Origin: Deltaproteobacteria bacterium
GTDB taxonomy: Bacteria > Myxococcota_A > Polyangia > JAAYKL01
Length of the DNA: 57,496 nucleotides
Reading direction: 5' to 3'
Assembly: GCA_028713995.1 (NCBI GenBank)
Contig: JAQTNF010000013.1
Span: 1-57,496, forward strand
The translations under genes were made by a program, and so were the position numbers. The notes under the pieces were generated by a model. The model worked only from the letters and a program-made list of their open reading frames with translations. It had not been told where the DNA came from and searched no databases. Of the stretch, positions 33,366 through 44,789 are shown in pieces (the stretch's first letter is position 1; each line of letters begins with the position of its first letter).

Positions 33366-35684
33366 TTAGGGCGGCCCCGCGTCGCGGGTCTCGGCCACGA
33401 GCAGGTTGGCCGGCGTGACCGCGTCGGGCGGCGGGGCGGTCTCCGTGGGTTGCGTGCCGTCGATGAAGACCTCGTCGACGGCGTTCTCCTCTCCTTCGTA
33501 TGCGAGGAGCCCGGTGGCCGGATCGATGCGCGCGGTGACCACGCCCTGTGGTCGCTCGAAGCCCCGCGCCGGTCTGCCGGCCAGGGCCTGTTTCATGAAC
33601 CCGGTCCAGATGGGCAGCGCCGCACGGGCGCCGAACTCCCTGCGTCCAAGCGGGCGCAGGTCGTCGTAGCCGACCCACACGGCGGCCGCGAGATCGGGCG
33701 TGTAACCCACGAACCAGGCGTCCTTGAAGTCGTTGGTGGTGCCCGTTTTGCCCGCGACCGGGCGGCCGAGCCTCTTCGCCGCCTCGCCCGTGCCCTCCTC
33801 GACCACGGAGACGAGCAGCGACGTGATGACGTACGCCTCGTCCTCGGTGATCACCTGCTCGGCCGCGTGGCCGAGGAGCGGGATCTCGGCGCCGTCCGGC
33901 CCCACGAGCCGCTTCACGATCCACGGCCTCGCGCTCCTGCCGTGCGACGCGAGCGACGCATACGCGCCGGCCATCTCGAGAGGCGTGACGCCGGACGAGC
34001 CCAGGGCCAGCGCGGGCTGCGGATCGAGCTTCGACGCGATGCCGAGGCGCGCGGCGAGCGCGGCGACCTCGGCCGGGGTCACGTCCGTCGCGACCTTGAC
34101 CGCCGGCAGGTTCAGGGATCGGGCGAGGGCCTCGCGCAGGCGGATGGGGCCCGCGTGCTTCGCCGGGTCCGCGTCGTGCGGCTGCCATTCGCCCTGCACC
34201 TCGGGCGAGTCGTCGATGATGGTGGCCGCGGTGTACCTTCGCGTGCGCAGCGCCGTGAGGTACACGAAGGGCTTGAACGCGGAGCCGGGCTGCCGCAGGG
34301 CCAAAGACGCACGATCGAAACCGCCCGGCTCGACCACGTCGCCGCCCACCAGCGCCACGATGCGAAAGGTGCCGGGCTCGACCACGGCCACGGCCGCCTG
34401 CGGGCCGATCTCGAGGCGCAAGGCCAGGGGCTCGCCCTCGGACGCGGTCCTCACGAGCGAGACCGGAAGCCTCGCTCCCTTGGCCGCGAAGCGCGACGGC
34501 GGCAACCCTCTCGGGTTGTAACGGGCCGCGGCCCGCGGATCGATGGACCCGAATCGCCGCCCCAGCCGAACCGCGACGCGGAAGGTCGTGTCGTCGTGGC
34601 CCGTCACCGTGGCGAGCGCGATCCGCCCCGGGGAAGGCTCGAATCCCTCGGCCAAAGCGGGCACGTCCCACTTGCGCGACGCCGCAAAAGGAGCGAGCCG
34701 GCCCTCGCGCGCGTCGATGCTCGCGAGGCCATCCACCGCCGCCTGGCGCGCGGCCCGCTGCACAACCGGATCGACGGTGGTCTCGACCGTGTAACCGCCG
34801 CGGCGCAGGCTGTCCGGATCGGCCACGTCCGCGATCTCGGCCATGGCCCGGGCCACGGCTTCCGGCGCGAGGAACGCGTCCACGCCGATCCTGGCCACGA
34901 GCTTGATGGGCGCGGCGTCGGCGTCCGCGGCCTGTGCGTCGGTGATCATCTTGTGCCTCTTCATCTCGAGGAGCACGTACGTCCTGCGGCTCTTCGCCGC
35001 GTCCGGGTGGGTCAGCGGCGAGTAGATGGCCGGACCCTTGGGGATGCCCGCGAGGAGCGCAGCCTCGGGCAGGGTCACCTTGTCGATGCCCTTGTTGAAG
35101 TAGAACCGGGACGCCTCCTCCACTCCGTAGCGACCGTGGCCGAAATTGATCTGGTTCAAATAGAGGTAGAGGATCTGATCCTTGCCGAGCCGCTCCTCGA
35201 TGCGGCGCGTGAGGATGATCTCGCGGATCTTGCGCGAGAACGTCTTTTCCCGCGTGAGGAAGAACGTGCGCGCCACCTGTTGCGTGATGGTGGAGGCGCC
35301 CTGCGCGAGGCGGCCCGAGCTGACGTTGGTGACCAGCGCCCGGATCATGCTCAGGTAGTCGAGCCCCTTGTGGGTGCGGAAGCTCGCGTCCTCGGCCGCG
35401 ATGACCGCGTCCAGCATGATCTTGGGGATGCGCTCGACCGGTACGACCGTGCGCCGCTCGATGAACATCTCGCCGATGACCGTGCCGTCCGCGGCCAGGA
35501 AGCGCGTCGTGCGCGGCGGGGCGTACCCCTCGAGCAGCGGCCCGATCTGGGGAAGGTCGAGCGACAGATAGTAGACGACCGCCGCGAGGCCGGCTCCGGC
35601 GCCGAGGACGAGGCAGAAAAAGGCGAGGAGCGCGCGCCGAAAAACGCGCCGCTTGCGTCGCACCGCTCTTCTCCTCAAGGCCAT
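33366..35684 (-). CDS. Class A penicillin-binding protein (PBP1A type)
   Basis: The 772-residue protein has a basic N-terminus, a membrane helix (about 18-40), and a GT51 glycosyltransferase (Glu98 in AAEDASF, QGASTITQQ, KIREIILTRR). The transpeptidase has Ser468-x-x-Lys471, Ser523-x-Asn525 and Lys646-Thr-Gly. It polymerises and cross-links peptidoglycan. The stop codon lies inside the 19-bp motif that marks the right end of the IS91 element, so the last few codons may have been altered by the insertion, but all catalytic parts are present. Confidence 0.95.
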   Translation of the reverse strand: MALRRRAVRRKRRVFRRALLAFFCLVLGAGAGLAAVVYYLSLDLPQIGPLLEGYAPPRTTRFLAADGTVIGEMFIERRTVVPVERIPKIMLDAVIAAEDASFRTHKGLDYLSMIRALVTNVSSGRLAQGASTITQQVARTFFLTREKTFSRKIREIILTRRIEERLGKDQILYLYLNQINFGHGRYGVEEASRFYFNKGIDKVTLPEAALLAGIPKGPAIYSPLTHPDAAKSRRTYVLLEMKRHKMITDAQAADADAAPIKLVARIGVDAFLAPEAVARAMAEIADVADPDSLRRGGYTVETTVDPVVQRAARQAAVDGLASIDAREGRLAPFAASRKWDVPALAEGFEPSPGRIALATVTGHDDTTFRVAVRLGRRFGSIDPRAAARYNPRGLPPSRFAAKGARLPVSLVRTASEGEPLALRLEIGPQAAVAVVEPGTFRIVALVGGDVVEPGGFDRASLALRQPGSAFKPFVYLTALRTRRYTAATIIDDSPEVQGEWQPHDADPAKHAGPIRLREALARSLNLPAVKVATDVTPAEVAALAARLGIASKLDPQPALALGSSGVTPLEMAGAYASLASHGRSARPWIVKRLVGPDGAEIPLLGHAAEQVITEDEAYVITSLLVSVVEEGTGEAAKRLGRPVAGKTGTTNDFKDAWFVGYTPDLAAAVWVGYDDLRPLGRREFGARAALPIWTGFMKQALAGRPARGFERPQGVVTARIDPATGLLAYEGEENAVDEVFIDGTQPTETAPPPDAVTPANLLVAETRDAGPP

Positions 35685-35750
35685 CGGGCGCGATCATAGT
35701 CCCAAAGGACGTGCCGTTGCCACCCGCTGACGGCGCCCGTGGCGTGGTTC

Positions 35751-35779
35751 TTGGTTCCAGGAACGTTCCGCCGTATAAT
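35751..35779 (+). promoter_or_regulatory. Promoter of the 35814 lipoprotein gene
   Basis: TTGGTT (35751-35756), 17 bp and a perfect TATAAT (35774-35779) lie about 35 bp before the ATG. The downstream SD is AGGAGGG. Confidence 0.7.
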
Positions 35780-35813
35780 TCACACCTGACGTTCAACAAC
35801 AGGAGGGACGACT

Positions 35814-36347
35814 ATGAGACATTTTTGGCTGATGGCGGCGATGCTCCTCGCGACCCTCGCCTTCGCGCAAGCGTGCGGGGGCGACGATGACAACGACACC
35901 GGGACCGACACTGGCACCGAGACGGAGATGGACGGCGGCGGCGATGCCGGGGACGGCGGCGACACCGACAGCGACACCGACTCCGACACCGACGCCGACA
36001 CCGACACCGACTCCGACACCGACGGCGACGGCGACACCGACACCGTGACCGAGGGCGGCGACTGCCTGGTGGACATGATGGGCTACGCGCAGCTTTTCGG
36101 CGTGTGCAAGCAGACCACGGACACCTGCGAGGGCGGCCTCTCCCCGATACCGGGGACCGAGGGCGGCGACTGCGACACCGATCTCGTCTGCTGCATCAAC
36201 ACCGACCAGTGCGAGGCGAACGGCGGGGTCTGCCAGGATCCGGCGGACGTCTGCTCCGGCATGGCGGCCGAGATCGGCTGCCCGGCCGGCAATACCTGCT
36301 GCACGAGCTTCAACCTGGACGGCGGGCTCCCGGACGGCGGCTTCTAG
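35814..36347 (+). CDS. DT-linker lipoprotein, Cys-rich
   Basis: The 177-residue protein has a signal with lipobox AQAC (Cys21), an Asp-Thr/Ser linker (about 48-78) and a C-terminal domain of about 95 residues with ten or so Cys (for example CCINTDQC and GNTCCTSF). Disulfide-bonded, lipid-anchored and exposed are inferred. It resembles the linkers of the other DT-lipoproteins here, but its globular part differs. It has its own promoter and ends 39 bp before the convergent sucD. Confidence 0.85.
   Translation: MRHFWLMAAMLLATLAFAQACGGDDDNDTGTDTGTETEMDGGGDAGDGGDTDSDTDSDTDADTDTDSDTDGDGDTDTVTEGGDCLVDMMGYAQLFGVCKQTTDTCEGGLSPIPGTEGGDCDTDLVCCINTDQCEANGGVCQDPADVCSGMAAEIGCPAGNTCCTSFNLDGGLPDGGF
35961..36047 (+). 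repeat. Asp-Thr/Ser-encoding tandem repeat
   Basis: In-frame GACACC/GACAGC/GACTCC units encode the linker of the lipoprotein. Confidence 0.8.
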
Positions 36348-36386
36348 CCCGGCTCGACATCCCGCCCCATCGATCACCGCACATTT

Positions 36387-37259
<873 letters not shown>

Positions 37260-37272
37260 GTTCGTGCCCTCC

Positions 37273-38451
<1,179 letters not shown>

Positions 38452-38537
38452 CGGTTCCTCCGCGCTCGGGGTGAAGGCCGGTTGTTCAGACCGTTTTATA
38501 TACAGCCATTCGCCGCGAACGCCACCCCGCGGTTCCC

Positions 38538-39245
38538 CTACGGCTCCAGCTTGTACCCCACCTGCCGCACGGTCTTGATGTGCCGCGGCTTTGCCGGGTC
38601 GCGCTCGATCTTCTGGCGCAGCGACATGATGAAGTTGTCCACGGTGCGCGCCGTGCCCTCGAAGCCCCAGCCCCACACGCGATCCAGGATCACCTCGCGC
38701 GTGAAGGGCCGATCCGGCGAGCGCGCGAGCAGGATGAGCAGGTCGAGCTCGCGGGCCGAGAGCTGCACGGCCTCGCCCCGCACGGTGACGCGGCGCGAGG
38801 TCGGATCGATCTCCACGTCGCCGAAGCGGATCGACGGATCGGCGCGGCGGGCCGGACGCGCCCTGCGCAGCATGGCCTCCACCCGGGCGAGGAGCTCCTT
38901 GAGCTCGAAGGGTTTCGTCACGTAGTCGTCCGCGCCAGTGCCGAGACCCTCGATCTTGTGCTCGACCTTGTCGCGCGCCGAGAGGATGAGCACCGGCACG
39001 TCGTCGGCCTTGGCGCGCAGCTCCGAGAGGATCTCGATGCCGCTCCACCCGGGCAGCATCACGTCGAGCACGATGAGGTCCGGCCGCGCGTCGAACGCCT
39101 TGCGCATGCCCTCGTCCCCGTCCGCGGCGGTCAGCACCCGGTAGCCCTGGAGCTGGAAGTTCAGCGCCAGCCCCTCGCGCAGCGACTTGTCGTCCTCTAC
39201 GACCAGGATGGTCGCCCTGGCCGCACCCTCGGCGTTCGCGCTCAC
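38538..39245 (-). CDS. OmpR-family response regulator
   Basis: The 235-residue protein has a receiver domain (Asp17-Asp18, phospho-acceptor Asp61 in VLDVMLP, DDYVTKP) and a winged-helix effector ([10 protein letters not shown] and VWGWGFEG … [10 protein letters not shown]). It should bind DNA when phosphorylated by the adjacent kinase. It starts within the stop of the kinase gene (4-bp overlap). Its targets are unknown; the next gene on the same strand is sucC. Confidence 0.95.
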   Translation of the reverse strand: MSANAEGAARATILVVEDDKSLREGLALNFQLQGYRVLTAADGDEGMRKAFDARPDLIVLDVMLPGWSGIEILSELRAKADDVPVLILSARDKVEHKIEGLGTGADDYVTKPFELKELLARVEAMLRRARPARRADPSIRFGDVEIDPTSRRVTVRGEAVQLSARELDLLILLARSPDRPFTREVILDRVWGWGFEGTARTVDNFIMSLRQKIERDPAKPRHIKTVRQVGYKLEP

Positions 39246-40192
39246 GCGGCCTTCTCCTTGCCGGCCGCGGGGAGCCGCAGGGTGAAGCGGCTGCCCTTGC
39301 CGACCTCGCTCTCCACCCCGACCGTGCCGCCGTGGGCCTCGATCTCGTGGCGCACGATGGCGAGCCCGAGCCCCGCGCCGCTCGACCTGGCCCGCAGCCG
39401 GGAATCGACCCGGTAGAACGGCTCGAACACGCGCGCCAGCTCCTTCGCCTCCATCCCCACGCCGTTGTCGGCGACCGCGATCTCGACGACCCCGTCCCCG
39501 TCCGTGACCCCGACCTCGATGCGCTTGTCACGCTCCGAGTACTTGTAGGCGTTGACGAGCAGGTTGAGCACGGCCGACGACACGGCGTGTCGATCGTGGG
39601 CCACGACCGTGTCCGACCCGATCGAAACGGACAGCTCCACCTCGCCCGGAGGCGTCATGCGGACAAAACGCGCCACAGCCTCCTCGACCGCCTCGCGGAC
39701 CGACGCGACCTCCTTCTTGAGCTCGGCGCGGTCCTTGACGGCGGCGCGCCACGTGAGCACCCGATCGATCATGGCCTCGAGCCATTCGGTCTCGCGGAGG
39801 ATCGTCTCCATGCACTGCGCGGCGCGTTTGGGATCGTCCGCGAGCCGGCCCGTCATCAGGGTCTCGGCGTACAGGCGGATGGCGGCGAGCGGCGTGCGCA
39901 GCTCGTGCGTCACGTTGGCCAGGAAGTCGGCCTGGAGCCTGGCGAGCCGCGCCCTGCGGCTCAGGAGCACGCTCGCGGCCACCACGCCGCCAATGGCCGC
40001 CGCGGCGAACGAGATGGTGAGCACGCCGATGACGATCGACCCCGAGCCGCGCCCGAGGGCCAGGGTCACGATGCCGACCGACGTGGAGAGCATCACGGGA
40101 AGCACCACGCCCACGCACAGGGCCACGATCACGCCCGTCATGCTCATCTCCCGGCGCAGCTTCCTGACCCTGGTGACCTCGCGATGCTCCAT
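39242..40192 (-). CDS. Sensor histidine kinase
   Basis: The 316-residue protein has two membrane helices (about 19-45 and 52-76) with a very short loop between them, so it probably senses within or near the membrane. A HisKA domain (His96 in [10 protein letters not shown]) and a HATPase_c domain ([25 protein letters not shown]) follow. It phosphorylates the response regulator downstream, with which it overlaps by 4 bp. There is no recognisable sensory domain. Confidence 0.95.
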   Translation of the reverse strand: MEHREVTRVRKLRREMSMTGVIVALCVGVVLPVMLSTSVGIVTLALGRGSGSIVIGVLTISFAAAAIGGVVAASVLLSRRARLARLQADFLANVTHELRTPLAAIRLYAETLMTGRLADDPKRAAQCMETILRETEWLEAMIDRVLTWRAAVKDRAELKKEVASVREAVEEAVARFVRMTPPGEVELSVSIGSDTVVAHDRHAVSSAVLNLLVNAYKYSERDKRIEVGVTDGDGVVEIAVADNGVGMEAKELARVFEPFYRVDSRLRARSSGAGLGLAIVRHEIEAHGGTVGVESEVGKGSRFTLRLPAAGKEKAA

Positions 40193-40316
40193 CGTCCGCA
40201 GTATGGGCCCGGGCGGCTTCCAAGCGCAAGCGAGAGGGCGCTCGCGATGCTTGTGTCATCCCGGGCTCCCCGGATATGCTCAAGCCGACCCGCTCAAGAC
40301 GGGCGAAGGAGATGCG

Positions 40317-41375
40317 ATGTCCTGCCGTAAGGGATTGCTCGGAGCGCTGGTCCTGGCTTCGGCCTTCGGGCCCGGATGCCAGGGTGCGCAGAGCGGGAAG
40401 GACGGGGACGGCACGGACACCGCGACCGGCCCGGCCCCGGACGGCGGGACCGACTCAGAGGACGCGGGGGACGCGGGCGCCGACGCCGGAGAGATCACGT
40501 TCGACTGCTCGTGGTGCGCCCACACGGGGATCACGCCGGGGGCCATGCTGTGCGCCTTCGAGGCGTGCGATCCCGACTACGCCTTCGACTCGTTCTTCAT
40601 ATCGCCGACGAACACGCCGATCGTCGGAACCCACGCCGCGGTGAAGCGCTTCGGCGTGGCGACCAACGGCCTCGCGCCCAAGGGCGAGGACTCCTACGCG
40701 CTCCTGGCCACGGGGCCGGCCCTCGGGACATCCCACAGCATCGATCTCGGCGGCATTGCGGGCGCCGACCCTTACGCCAACGACGACTATCCGGCGCCGA
40801 TCTACAACGCCATGGAGTGGTCGATCGTGCTCAAGGCGCCCAAGAAGGCGCGGGGCTTCAGCTTCAATTACGTGTTCTTTTCCGAGGAGTACGACGATTT
40901 CGTGGGAACTTCCTACAACGACAAGTTCTACGTGTTCCTCGAGTCCGAGTCGACGAACGGCGGAAAGAAGACCATCATCAACTTCACGAGCTGCCGCCAG
41001 CCGGCCTTGTACAACGACTTCCTGTGCCCTTCCGACGCGACCTACTGCGAGCCCAAAGAACCCTACTGCTACATCGCCATCAACTCGGCCTACTCGGACT
41101 GCTGCTGGTACAATAACTGTCCCAACCCGCAGCCCAAGACCGACATCGCGGGCACGGGCTTCGAGTGCGCGGCGAGCTCCGCAGACGACGGCCTCGCGCA
41201 CGGTTCCTCAACGGGGTGGCTCAAGACCAGCTGGCCGATCAGGCCCGAGGAGCAGTTCAAGCTCACGTTCCACGTGCACGACACGAATGACGGCAGCTAC
41301 GATTCCGAGGTCATCCTCGACAACTTCCATTTCCTCAGCAGGAAACCCGATACCGGCACCGTCAAGCCGGAGTGA
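40317..41375 (+). CDS. Choice-of-anchor L domain lipoprotein
   Basis: The 352-residue protein has a lipoprotein signal (Cys21 in FGPGCQG), a short Gly/Asp linker (about 25-60) and a choice-of-anchor-L domain. The marks are FVFFSEEYDDF-like FFSEEYDDFV, then SYNDKFYVF and a C-terminal EVILDNFHF strand. Several Cys pairs suggest disulfides. Members are secreted or surface proteins that bind calcium. AAGGAG precedes the ATG at 40317. It is divergent from the two-component pair and is followed 6 bp later by a PHP gene. Confidence 0.85.
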   Translation: MSCRKGLLGALVLASAFGPGCQGAQSGKDGDGTDTATGPAPDGGTDSEDAGDAGADAGEITFDCSWCAHTGITPGAMLCAFEACDPDYAFDSFFISPTNTPIVGTHAAVKRFGVATNGLAPKGEDSYALLATGPALGTSHSIDLGGIAGADPYANDDYPAPIYNAMEWSIVLKAPKKARGFSFNYVFFSEEYDDFVGTSYNDKFYVFLESESTNGGKKTIINFTSCRQPALYNDFLCPSDATYCEPKEPYCYIAINSAYSDCCWYNNCPNPQPKTDIAGTGFECAASSADDGLAHGSSTGWLKTSWPIRPEEQFKLTFHVHDTNDGSYDSEVILDNFHFLSRKPDTGTVKPE

Positions 41376-41381
41376 ACCAAC

Positions 41382-42248
41382 GTGATCGACCTCCACACCC
41401 ACTCCACGGCCTCGGACGGCTCGCTCGCGCCGGCCGCGCTCGTGCGCGCCGCGGCGGAGGCCGGACTGCGCGGCATCGCGCTCACGGATCACGACACCGT
41501 GGCCGGGGTCGCGCAGGCCGCGGCAGAGGCACGTAAGCGCGGCGTGCCGTTCATCGCAGGAATGGAGATCTCGGCCAAGCCCGAACGGGGCTCCATGCAC
41601 ATCCTCGGCTACCACGTGGACGCGCGCCACCCCCACCTCCTCACGCGCCTCAACTGGCTCGTGGAGCGGCGCAACGAGCGCAACGTGCTCATCGCACGGA
41701 AGCTGAACGGGCTCGGGCTCGACGTGAGCCTCGAAGAGGTGCGCGCGGCCGCCGGCGGCGGCGTGGTCGGACGACCTCACTTCGCCAGGGTCATGATCGC
41801 GAAGGGCCACGTGAAGAGCGAAGCGATCGCGTTCAAGAAATACCTCGATCGCAGCGGGCTGGCGTACGTGGAGAAGGACAGGCTCGATCCGGAGGAGTGC
41901 CTGGGGCTCGTCCGCGCCGCGGGCGGCGTGCCCGTGCTGGCCCACCCCGACCAGACCAAGGCGGAGGGAGGCGATCTCGAACGCCTCGTGCGCCGCCTCG
42001 TGGGTCTGGGGCTCGCCGGCATCGAGGTCCACTATCCCGGCTATTCGCGCTCGCGGATCGCAGAATACTCCGAGCTGGCGCGCAAGTACGGGCTCGTGCT
42101 CACGGGCGGCTCGGACTTCCACGGCGGGACCAAGCCCGGCTGCGAGCTGGGACGCGGCCGCGGAACCCTGCGCGTTCCGGACGACCTGCTCGGCCCCCTG
42201 GCCGAGGCCGCGAGGCGCGTCCGCGAAGGACGAGCCGAGGGGACGTGA
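41382..42248 (+). CDS. PHP-domain phosphoesterase
   Basis: The 288-residue protein starts at GTG. It has the PHP metal-site motifs: MIDLHTHSTASDGS (His5, His7, Asp12), LTDHDT (36-41), GMEIS, PVLAHPDQ and TGGSDFHG. It resembles YciV/RNase AM-type enzymes that hydrolyse 3',5'-nucleoside bisphosphates or RNA 5' ends. The metal ligands are all visible. Its stop shares one base with the start of the diguanylate cyclase gene (TGATG), so both are translated together. Confidence 0.9.
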   Translation: MIDLHTHSTASDGSLAPAALVRAAAEAGLRGIALTDHDTVAGVAQAAAEARKRGVPFIAGMEISAKPERGSMHILGYHVDARHPHLLTRLNWLVERRNERNVLIARKLNGLGLDVSLEEVRAAAGGGVVGRPHFARVMIAKGHVKSEAIAFKKYLDRSGLAYVEKDRLDPEECLGLVRAAGGVPVLAHPDQTKAEGGDLERLVRRLVGLGLAGIEVHYPGYSRSRIAEYSELARKYGLVLTGGSDFHGGTKPGCELGRGRGTLRVPDDLLGPLAEAARRVREGRAEGT

Positions 42249-43447
42249 TGGGCTCCTCCGATCTCTACCTGCCTTGGGTGATCGTGGCCGTGCTCGCGGG
42301 CGTGGTCATCGCGCTGCTCGGCCGCGGGAGGCGGCGCCCCCGGACCGGTCCCAAGCCCGGCCCGGACCTGAACCTCGTCGCCGAGCTCCGCACCCAGTTG
42401 CAGCAAGTGGAGCAGCGCTATCGTGCCCAGGTGGAGTTCTTCGTGAACTTCCCCGAGGTCGTGAAGACGCTCACGGCCGCCTTGAACGTGGGCCAGGTCA
42501 CCGCGGCCTGCTCGCGCGCGTTCACGACCCTCCTCGGGACCCGCCGCGTGGCCATCTTCCTGACCCACGAGAATGGCAAGCTGCTGCTCGTGGACGGAGC
42601 CGGATTCCCGGCGGAGCTCAGGAGCGCGCTCACGATCACGGTGGCGACGTCCCCCCTCAAGCCCGTCATCGAGTACCGCTGCGTCTGCGAGCTCAAGGAT
42701 ACCCCGGAGGCCGTGGCGATCCTCGCGACGCGGGGGCTCCCTGACGGCCTGGCCTCGTCGGTCTGGTACGGCGAGCGGCTCCTCGGGCTCATCCTCCTGG
42801 CCGACTACGAGGTCGATCGGCACATGGCGCACCGCATCGTGGCCATGCTGGCCGACCTCATGTCCGTCGGCCTGCACGCCGCCGGGCTCGTGAGCCAGAT
42901 CCGCCACGACGCGGAGAACGACGCCCTCACGGGCCTCGCGAACCGGCGATCGCTCATGGTCCGCATCGCGACCGAGCTCCAGCGGACGCGGTCGTACGGA
43001 TCCCGGTTGTCCCTCATCATGATCGATGTCGATCACTTCAAGAAGTACAACGACCAGAACGGCCACGGACCCGGCGACGAGGTGTTGAAGAAGGTCGCCT
43101 CGCTCATGGCCGCCACGATCCGCAGGACCGATCTCGTGGCCCGTTACGGCGGAGAGGAGTTCACCGTGCTTCTGTCCGGCGCGGACGGCGCGAACGCACA
43201 GCAGACCGCGGAGCGCGTGAGGCTCGCCGTCGAGGCGAACGACTTTCCGAACGGCAAGTCCCAGCCCCTGGGCCGCGTCACGATCTCGCTGGGCTACGCC
43301 ACCTTCCCGGACGACGCCTGCGACGTCGCGGGCCTCTTCAAGGCCGCGGATGCGGCCCTCTATCAGGCCAAGTCGCAGGGTCGGAACCGGGTCGTGGCGT
43401 ACGCGGGACCGCAGATCCCCGAGGGCGGGGAGAGCCCCGCGACCTGA
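42248..43447 (+). CDS. Membrane-anchored GAF-like / GGDEF diguanylate cyclase
   Basis: The 399-residue protein has an N-terminal membrane helix (about 8-25), a coiled segment (about 45-65), a GAF-like sensory domain (about 75-215) and a GGDEF domain. The active loop is GGEEF (301-305), and an inhibitory I-site RxxD (Arg292-Asp295) lies five residues before it. It should make c-di-GMP, with product inhibition. The start overlaps the PHP gene's stop. Confidence 0.92.
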   Translation: MGSSDLYLPWVIVAVLAGVVIALLGRGRRRPRTGPKPGPDLNLVAELRTQLQQVEQRYRAQVEFFVNFPEVVKTLTAALNVGQVTAACSRAFTTLLGTRRVAIFLTHENGKLLLVDGAGFPAELRSALTITVATSPLKPVIEYRCVCELKDTPEAVAILATRGLPDGLASSVWYGERLLGLILLADYEVDRHMAHRIVAMLADLMSVGLHAAGLVSQIRHDAENDALTGLANRRSLMVRIATELQRTRSYGSRLSLIMIDVDHFKKYNDQNGHGPGDEVLKKVASLMAATIRRTDLVARYGGEEFTVLLSGADGANAQQTAERVRLAVEANDFPNGKSQPLGRVTISLGYATFPDDACDVAGLFKAADAALYQAKSQGRNRVVAYAGPQIPEGGESPAT

Positions 43448-43475
43448 CGGCCCCGCACCGGACACGACTCGAGAT

Positions 43476-43573
43476 TGGCGGGAACGTGTGGGAATCGAAC
43501 CCACCCGGCACGCTGTTAACGCGCCAAAACGGATTTGAAGTCCGCTGGGCCCACCAGGCACCCGTCCGTTCCC
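43476..43573 (-). tRNA. selC: tRNA-Sec (anticodon UCA)
   Basis: The minus strand folds as a 98-nt tRNA with the encoded CCA end. Acceptor GGGAACG pairs with CGTTCCC. The anticodon stem AGCGGA/TCCGTT has loop CTTCAAA (anticodon TCA at 43536-43538). A long variable arm has a 6-bp stem (GGCGCG/CGTGCC), and the T-arm is GTGGG-TTCGATT-CCCAC. The UCA anticodon, long extra arm and long acceptor mark selenocysteine tRNA. It reads UGA codons through SelB. No selA/selB or selenoprotein is in this window. Confidence 0.93.
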
Positions 43574-43681
43574 ATGGGTGAAAGACCCGGCGCGATCGTG
43601 GCCGCGGATGAGCTGGATGTCAATACGAGGGCGAACCGAGGGCGAACCGGCCGTGTCAATGAAACGGGGTCTTGATCCGGG

Positions 43682-44356
43682 CTACGCGGCCGGCTGCTCG
43701 TCCCCGGCGACCTTGGACTCGGCGATGGTGGGGAACAAGGCCTCGACCTTTTTCTCGTCCGCGTCGAGGCGGTCGCGCAGGAACGTCACGCTCTTGCGCA
43801 GCGACCGGCACAGGGCGTCGCGCTTGTCGCGCTCCAGGCCTTGCGCGGCGCGGAACGCGGCCTCGGCCGAGGCGAGCGGCCCGAGCGCGGCCTCGAGCGC
43901 GGCGCACTTGGACCGCAGGTCCGCGGCGCGGCCGGCCATGGGGTGCTGCGGGTTGGCTTCGAGGTGCGCGGCCATGCCCTGCACCTGGGCGATTTCGGCG
44001 CGGTCCGGGCCGTCGATGAACGCGATGTTCCCGGCCGGGAACAGGGCCTTGTAGAGCGGCGAGGAGCGGTCGCCCTTGAGCGCGGACGGCCCGAGCAGGT
44101 CGTAGGACAGCGCGCGGACCGCGTCGTCGAGCGCGTCGTCGGCCGCGTCCTTGGCGTCGGTGGCCTGGGTCCACAGCGCCGCGAGCGGCCTGCGGGCCGC
44201 GTAGGCCTGCTCCAGGTCGGTCACGTTCTGCATGACCGCAACGCCGCGGGCCTGGATCTCCATGTCCTTGTGAGCGGCGCACTTCTCGGCGTGCTTGCGG
44301 CCGAAGTTGGCGATGGACAGGGTGCCGAACGCGCCGAGGGTCTTAGAGATATTCAT
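43682..44356 (-). CDS. Hypothetical helical protein
   Basis: The 224-residue protein is almost entirely helical and rich in Ala, with alternating charged residues (probable coiled coil in about 30-200). There is no signal peptide or known motif. The ATG at 44356 is chosen for AAGGAG 8 nt upstream. A dyad (44428-44442) lies about 70 bp upstream. I do not recognise a family. Confidence 0.6.
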   Translation of the reverse strand: MNISKTLGAFGTLSIANFGRKHAEKCAAHKDMEIQARGVAVMQNVTDLEQAYAARRPLAALWTQATDAKDAADDALDDAVRALSYDLLGPSALKGDRSSPLYKALFPAGNIAFIDGPDRAEIAQVQGMAAHLEANPQHPMAGRAADLRSKCAALEAALGPLASAEAAFRAAQGLERDKRDALCRSLRKSVTFLRDRLDADEKKVEALFPTIAESKVAGDEQPAA

Positions 44357-44427
44357 CGGAGCTTCTCCTTGAGCTGCGCCCGGGGCCCCCTTCGGCTCGG
44401 GCGGTCGTCCGAAAGTGGACCGGATTG

Positions 44428-44442
44428 GGTTACAGTGTAACC
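44428..44442. promoter_or_regulatory. Dyad upstream of the hypothetical helical gene
   Basis: GGTTAC-AGT-GTAACC is a perfect 6-bp inverted repeat in an otherwise AT-richer spot. It could be an operator for the leftward gene. Confidence 0.4.
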
Positions 44443-44543
44443 GGAATGGCGTCAAGACCCGGGCGTGTGTCTCGTAACATTGCGATATAATATGAGAAAT
44501 ACGGGACTCCCGACGCCGAACCGGTACCCGGTTTGGCGGTCGG

Positions 44544-44663
44544 GAACGGGTACCTGCTTCGAGCCACTACTCGTTCCGGCGGCCAGGAACGGGTACCCGC
44601 TTCGAGCCAGTGCCCGTTCCGGCGGCCGGGAACGGGGACCCGCTCCGATCGAGGAGTCGTTCC
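44544..44663. repeat. REP-like tandem palindromic repeat
   Basis: Units of 43 bp begin GAACGGG and end in GTTCCGGCGGCC-like sequence: 44544-44586, 44587-44629 and a partial third to about 44663. Each contains GGAACGGG and CCCGTTCC-like arms, so each can fold as a hairpin. A diverged partial unit precedes at about 44515. No ORF here looks real. The rest of the 44357-44789 gap holds only the dyad at 44428 and an isolated TATAAT at 44486. Confidence 0.7.
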
Positions 44664-44789
44664 AACGCAAGGTGGCGGTCGCCCTTGTCGATCCGGTGGT
44701 CGTTCCGGCGCGGGGTGGCGGTCGCCGGGGCGGGCGAGGGCAACAACCACCAGAGGGATCACGGACACTGAAGGGAGTCCGGTGCGGGT

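Larger units (their letters stand above)
31230..33371 (+). mobile_element. IS91-family insertion element (ends approximate)
   Basis: A single IS91-type transposase gene is flanked by non-coding ends. Related 20-22-bp motifs (GACCGARGSTC then CCTATTT-like) occur inverted at 31230-31251, direct at 31354-31377 and direct at 33348-33371. The left end also holds a CGGGGA-gtct-TCCCCG hairpin (31313-31328), as expected for a rolling-circle element. IS91 elements make no target duplication, so the exact borders are inferred. The 305-bp stretch 33061-33365 has no other gene. Confidence 0.6.

Noticed and set aside
44541-44663. Palindromic repeats as a CRISPR array
   Set aside because: Units are directly contiguous with no unique spacers, only about 2.7 copies are present, and no cas gene is in the window.
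44430-44768. Leftward 112-codon frame through the repeat array
   Set aside because: It is built from the tandem repeats, has no SD and no recognisable domain.
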